Assembly (NCBI GenBank): GCA_039720395.1
Contig: CM077834.1
Location: 2,810,607-2,874,606 of the forward strand
Direction: 5' to 3'
Length of the DNA: 64,000 nucleotides
DNA from: Liquidambar formosana
Lineage: Eukaryota > Streptophyta > Magnoliopsida > Saxifragales > Altingiaceae
Below are positions 62,221-64,000 of the stretch, piece after piece. The position numbers and the translations under genes are program-made. The notes under the pieces are model-generated. The model ran no database searches and had not been told where the DNA came from. It was given only the letters and a program-made list of their open reading frames with translations. Positions within the stretch are counted from its first letter, which is position 1; each line of letters starts with the position of its first letter.

Positions 62221-62689
62221 AAGAAATGCACAGAAAACCATCCTGGCAAATTTCCAATGTTCCCTCCCCCCTCCACAAAAAAAAAAAAAAAAAAAAAAGG
62301 AGAAAAAAAAAAAAGAAGAGTTACCAAAGATATTTATTTTTAAAATTTTTCATTAAAAACTATATAAAAGGCATTACGACATCCATTGGAAATTGAATTA
62401 GTGCCATATTGAGCGTAGATTTTAATTGGGAAAATGTTACTTGTACTACCTCATGTAATGGATGAGATGGTGTTAGATATTTTTCATTTTTTATATTTTT
62501 TATATTTTAATTTGTCAACTATCACATTATCATTTAATCAGGTGAAATGAGATGGTGTCAGATGGGGTCAAGTGGCCCCAAATCAATTAATATAGAGAGT
62601 TGGAACATATAACATTATGTAGTATTTCAATTGAAATACTAGAGGTGTGAACCATTATAAAAGGCATTAGGACATCCATTGTTTAATTT
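62221..62689. other. Diverged duplication copy with inverted promoter motif
   Basis: 62335-62560 is a degraded third copy of the 54226/56057 duplication (AAAACTATATAAAAGGCATT). At about 62565-62592, GTCAAGTGGCCCCAAATCAA is the reverse complement of the module motif TTGATTTGGGGCCACTTGAC. Confidence 0.6.
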
Positions 62690-62780
62690 TACCAGAGTAA
62701 TAGTAGAGGTGTGAAAAACACCTGCATCAAACACTTACACGGGGGAGACCATTTCGGGTCCACTATTTAATCTAAGATGA
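62690..62780 (+). promoter_or_regulatory. Orphan RLP promoter module 6 (partial)
   Basis: ACCAGAGTAATAGTAGAGGT, GTGAAAAACACCTGCATCAA and GGGGGAGACCATTTCGGGTC match module 1 at 22363-22550, with the middle deleted. Confidence 0.7.
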
Positions 62781-63574
62781 TGATATGATTAGGTATTTCA
62801 GAGTAGAACCATTATTATGATAGGTTTGAAAGCACAGTATGAAAAAAAAGAAATTATGCCTATGGCCACATTTCATGCAGGGCTATTGTCAATATGTGGA
62901 AACTAATTGAAGCCACATACGAAGCACAATAGAAAAAGAAAGAAGAAATTATGCCCAAATAATTTTATATCGAAATTTCCTGCAAATTTCTCACAAGTGG
63001 GACATTCTTGGGTCTTGGTCATGTGTTCCTTAGCTGTTCACTTTCATTGAGATGTGATAATTTGGCCCATTTCTTATTCCACACAAAACCCTCTTTTCAA
63101 AAATGTGTAGCACATTTTAGCTTCTTTTACCATCTTATCTTATTTATTTATTTATATATTTTTAAGTCATGTTGTATTTTGAAGCAATGGAAACTCTACT
63201 TAAGCCTCTTTGAGTTCACAAGCAGGCTCAGTAATCTTTTGACAAATTATTATAGTTTGGAGCAATGAATATGTAGTAACAATTGCAAAATTGAATGGAT
63301 TCACGCATAGGCTGATTATAGTGGTACATGCGGAAATAAGATCGATGAAATCGCTTGCAAGTTTCAAAAAAAAATCTCTTCCGAGAACTAAAGCCAAATA
63401 CTGGTACCTAAAATACTTAGTAGTCAGTCCATCTTAATTCCCTGATTCACCATTAATTATCCAACAATTCATCAGTTCTATAAGAGACACCCAAGTGAAA
63501 AAATGGAGCAAACTAAATGGAAAATTTTGAGATTTAAAAGCAATTGGGACCCACAATGGACTATTAGGCTAGTT
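62781..63574. other. Non-coding, RLP-flank-like fragment
   Basis: 62960-63060 resembles 52060-52140 (AAATTTCTCACAAGTGGGA, GTGTTCCTTAGCTGTTCAC). No gene is seen in the rest. Confidence 0.45.
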
Positions 63575-63800
63575 CTTTTTTGTTTTTCCAAAAGTCCAGT
63601 ATGGCGTGGAAGCAGGAAGCTGAGAAGTCATCGACACAATTTCTTGGATTTCTAGCATGTCTCTGGCAAGGCTCCCACATGGTTCCTTATTTCTACATCC
63701 ATCATCTCGTCGCAATTTCTTGGATGGCTCCATTCAGCCTATCAAGACCGTATATATTGCACTGCTTTATTTACGTACGTTCTATGGTATCATTTGCAGT
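63575..63800 (+). promoter_or_regulatory. Orphan RLP promoter module 7 (partial)
   Basis: TCCAGTATGGCGTGGAAGCA, TTTCTTGGATTTCTAGCATG, GGCTCCCACATGGTTCC and TTGACATGTCAATTACGGGC follow the order of the 3' half of the other modules. A further RLP could begin beyond the window. Confidence 0.55.
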
Positions 63801-64000
63801 TTGACATGTCAATTACGGGCTATAGAATTTTTTTTTTTTTGGGAAAAATGCAGAAAACAGACCAACCAACCAAAACCTACCAAGTATAGCAAGAATGCAA
63901 GATCACTAACATTTAGCCCTGCTTTAACGTTCATCTTTTAATTAGCATTCTTTTTAATTAGCACCTTAAAGTCTTCAATAATTAGTTTGCATTTTTTTAA
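63801..64000. other. Window end, RLP-flank-like
   Basis: CTACCAAGTATAGCAAGAAT and CATCTTTTAATTAGCATTCT match 52205-52280. No gene is seen before the window ends. Confidence 0.45.

Overview
This window is plant nuclear DNA, almost certainly from a eudicot, and I cannot name the species. The evidence is a Tat-type Ty3/Gypsy retrotransposon, Cf-9-like LRR receptor-like protein (RLP) genes, an ILR3/bHLH104-type bHLH fragment, an ABCC transporter exon, Stowaway-type MITEs and AT-rich intergenic DNA with long homopolymers. I see no intact single-copy host gene. The window is an RLP cluster that has decayed and been filled with mobile DNA.

Layout. 1-8325: non-genic, AT-rich, with foldback/MITE elements (943-1357, 1693-1852, 1876-2033), a C32A26 tract, a LINE-type RNase H relic (6431-6615) and a possible minus-strand 5' exon near 8114-8232. 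8326-8425: a 100-N assembly gap. 8426-22314: a Tat-clade element whose 5' LTR is lost in the gap. It has gag-protease with a G-patch, a candidate 171-nt intron, then RT, a degenerate RNase H, a second complete RNase H and integrase. After these come an antisense plant-mobile-domain-like ORF, a 2.1-kb array of small palindromes and a 2.79-kb 3' LTR.

22315-40011: two degraded RLP genes in the same orientation. RLP-A (22813-34693) has a signal/LRRNT exon, at least seven LRR-pair exons and a C-terminal exon with transmembrane segment and basic tail. RLP-B (36822-40011) lacks the C-terminal half. Their central exons are exactly or nearly 144 bp (two 24-residue LRRs), all bounded by phase-1 introns. 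One is split by a solo LTR with a perfect ATTCC target duplication.

40304-44331: a bHLH gene fragment (minus strand) and a CACTA-like terminus lie between two separated pieces of an LTR of the same family as 27473-28286. 44332-47464 shows no genes. 47465-64000 consists of LTR, MITE and LINE relics, two copies of a segment with one ABCC exon, and repeated RLP promoter modules with no RLP gene behind them. It also has a 0.9-kb direct duplication and a 1400-bp solo LTR (57395-58794) with a perfect CGAAG target duplication and palindromes spaced about 20 bp apart.

The most unusual signals are the modular 144-bp LRR exons, the palindrome array with complementary arm changes in the retrotransposon 3' region, and the in-frame candidate intron between its protease and RT ORFs.
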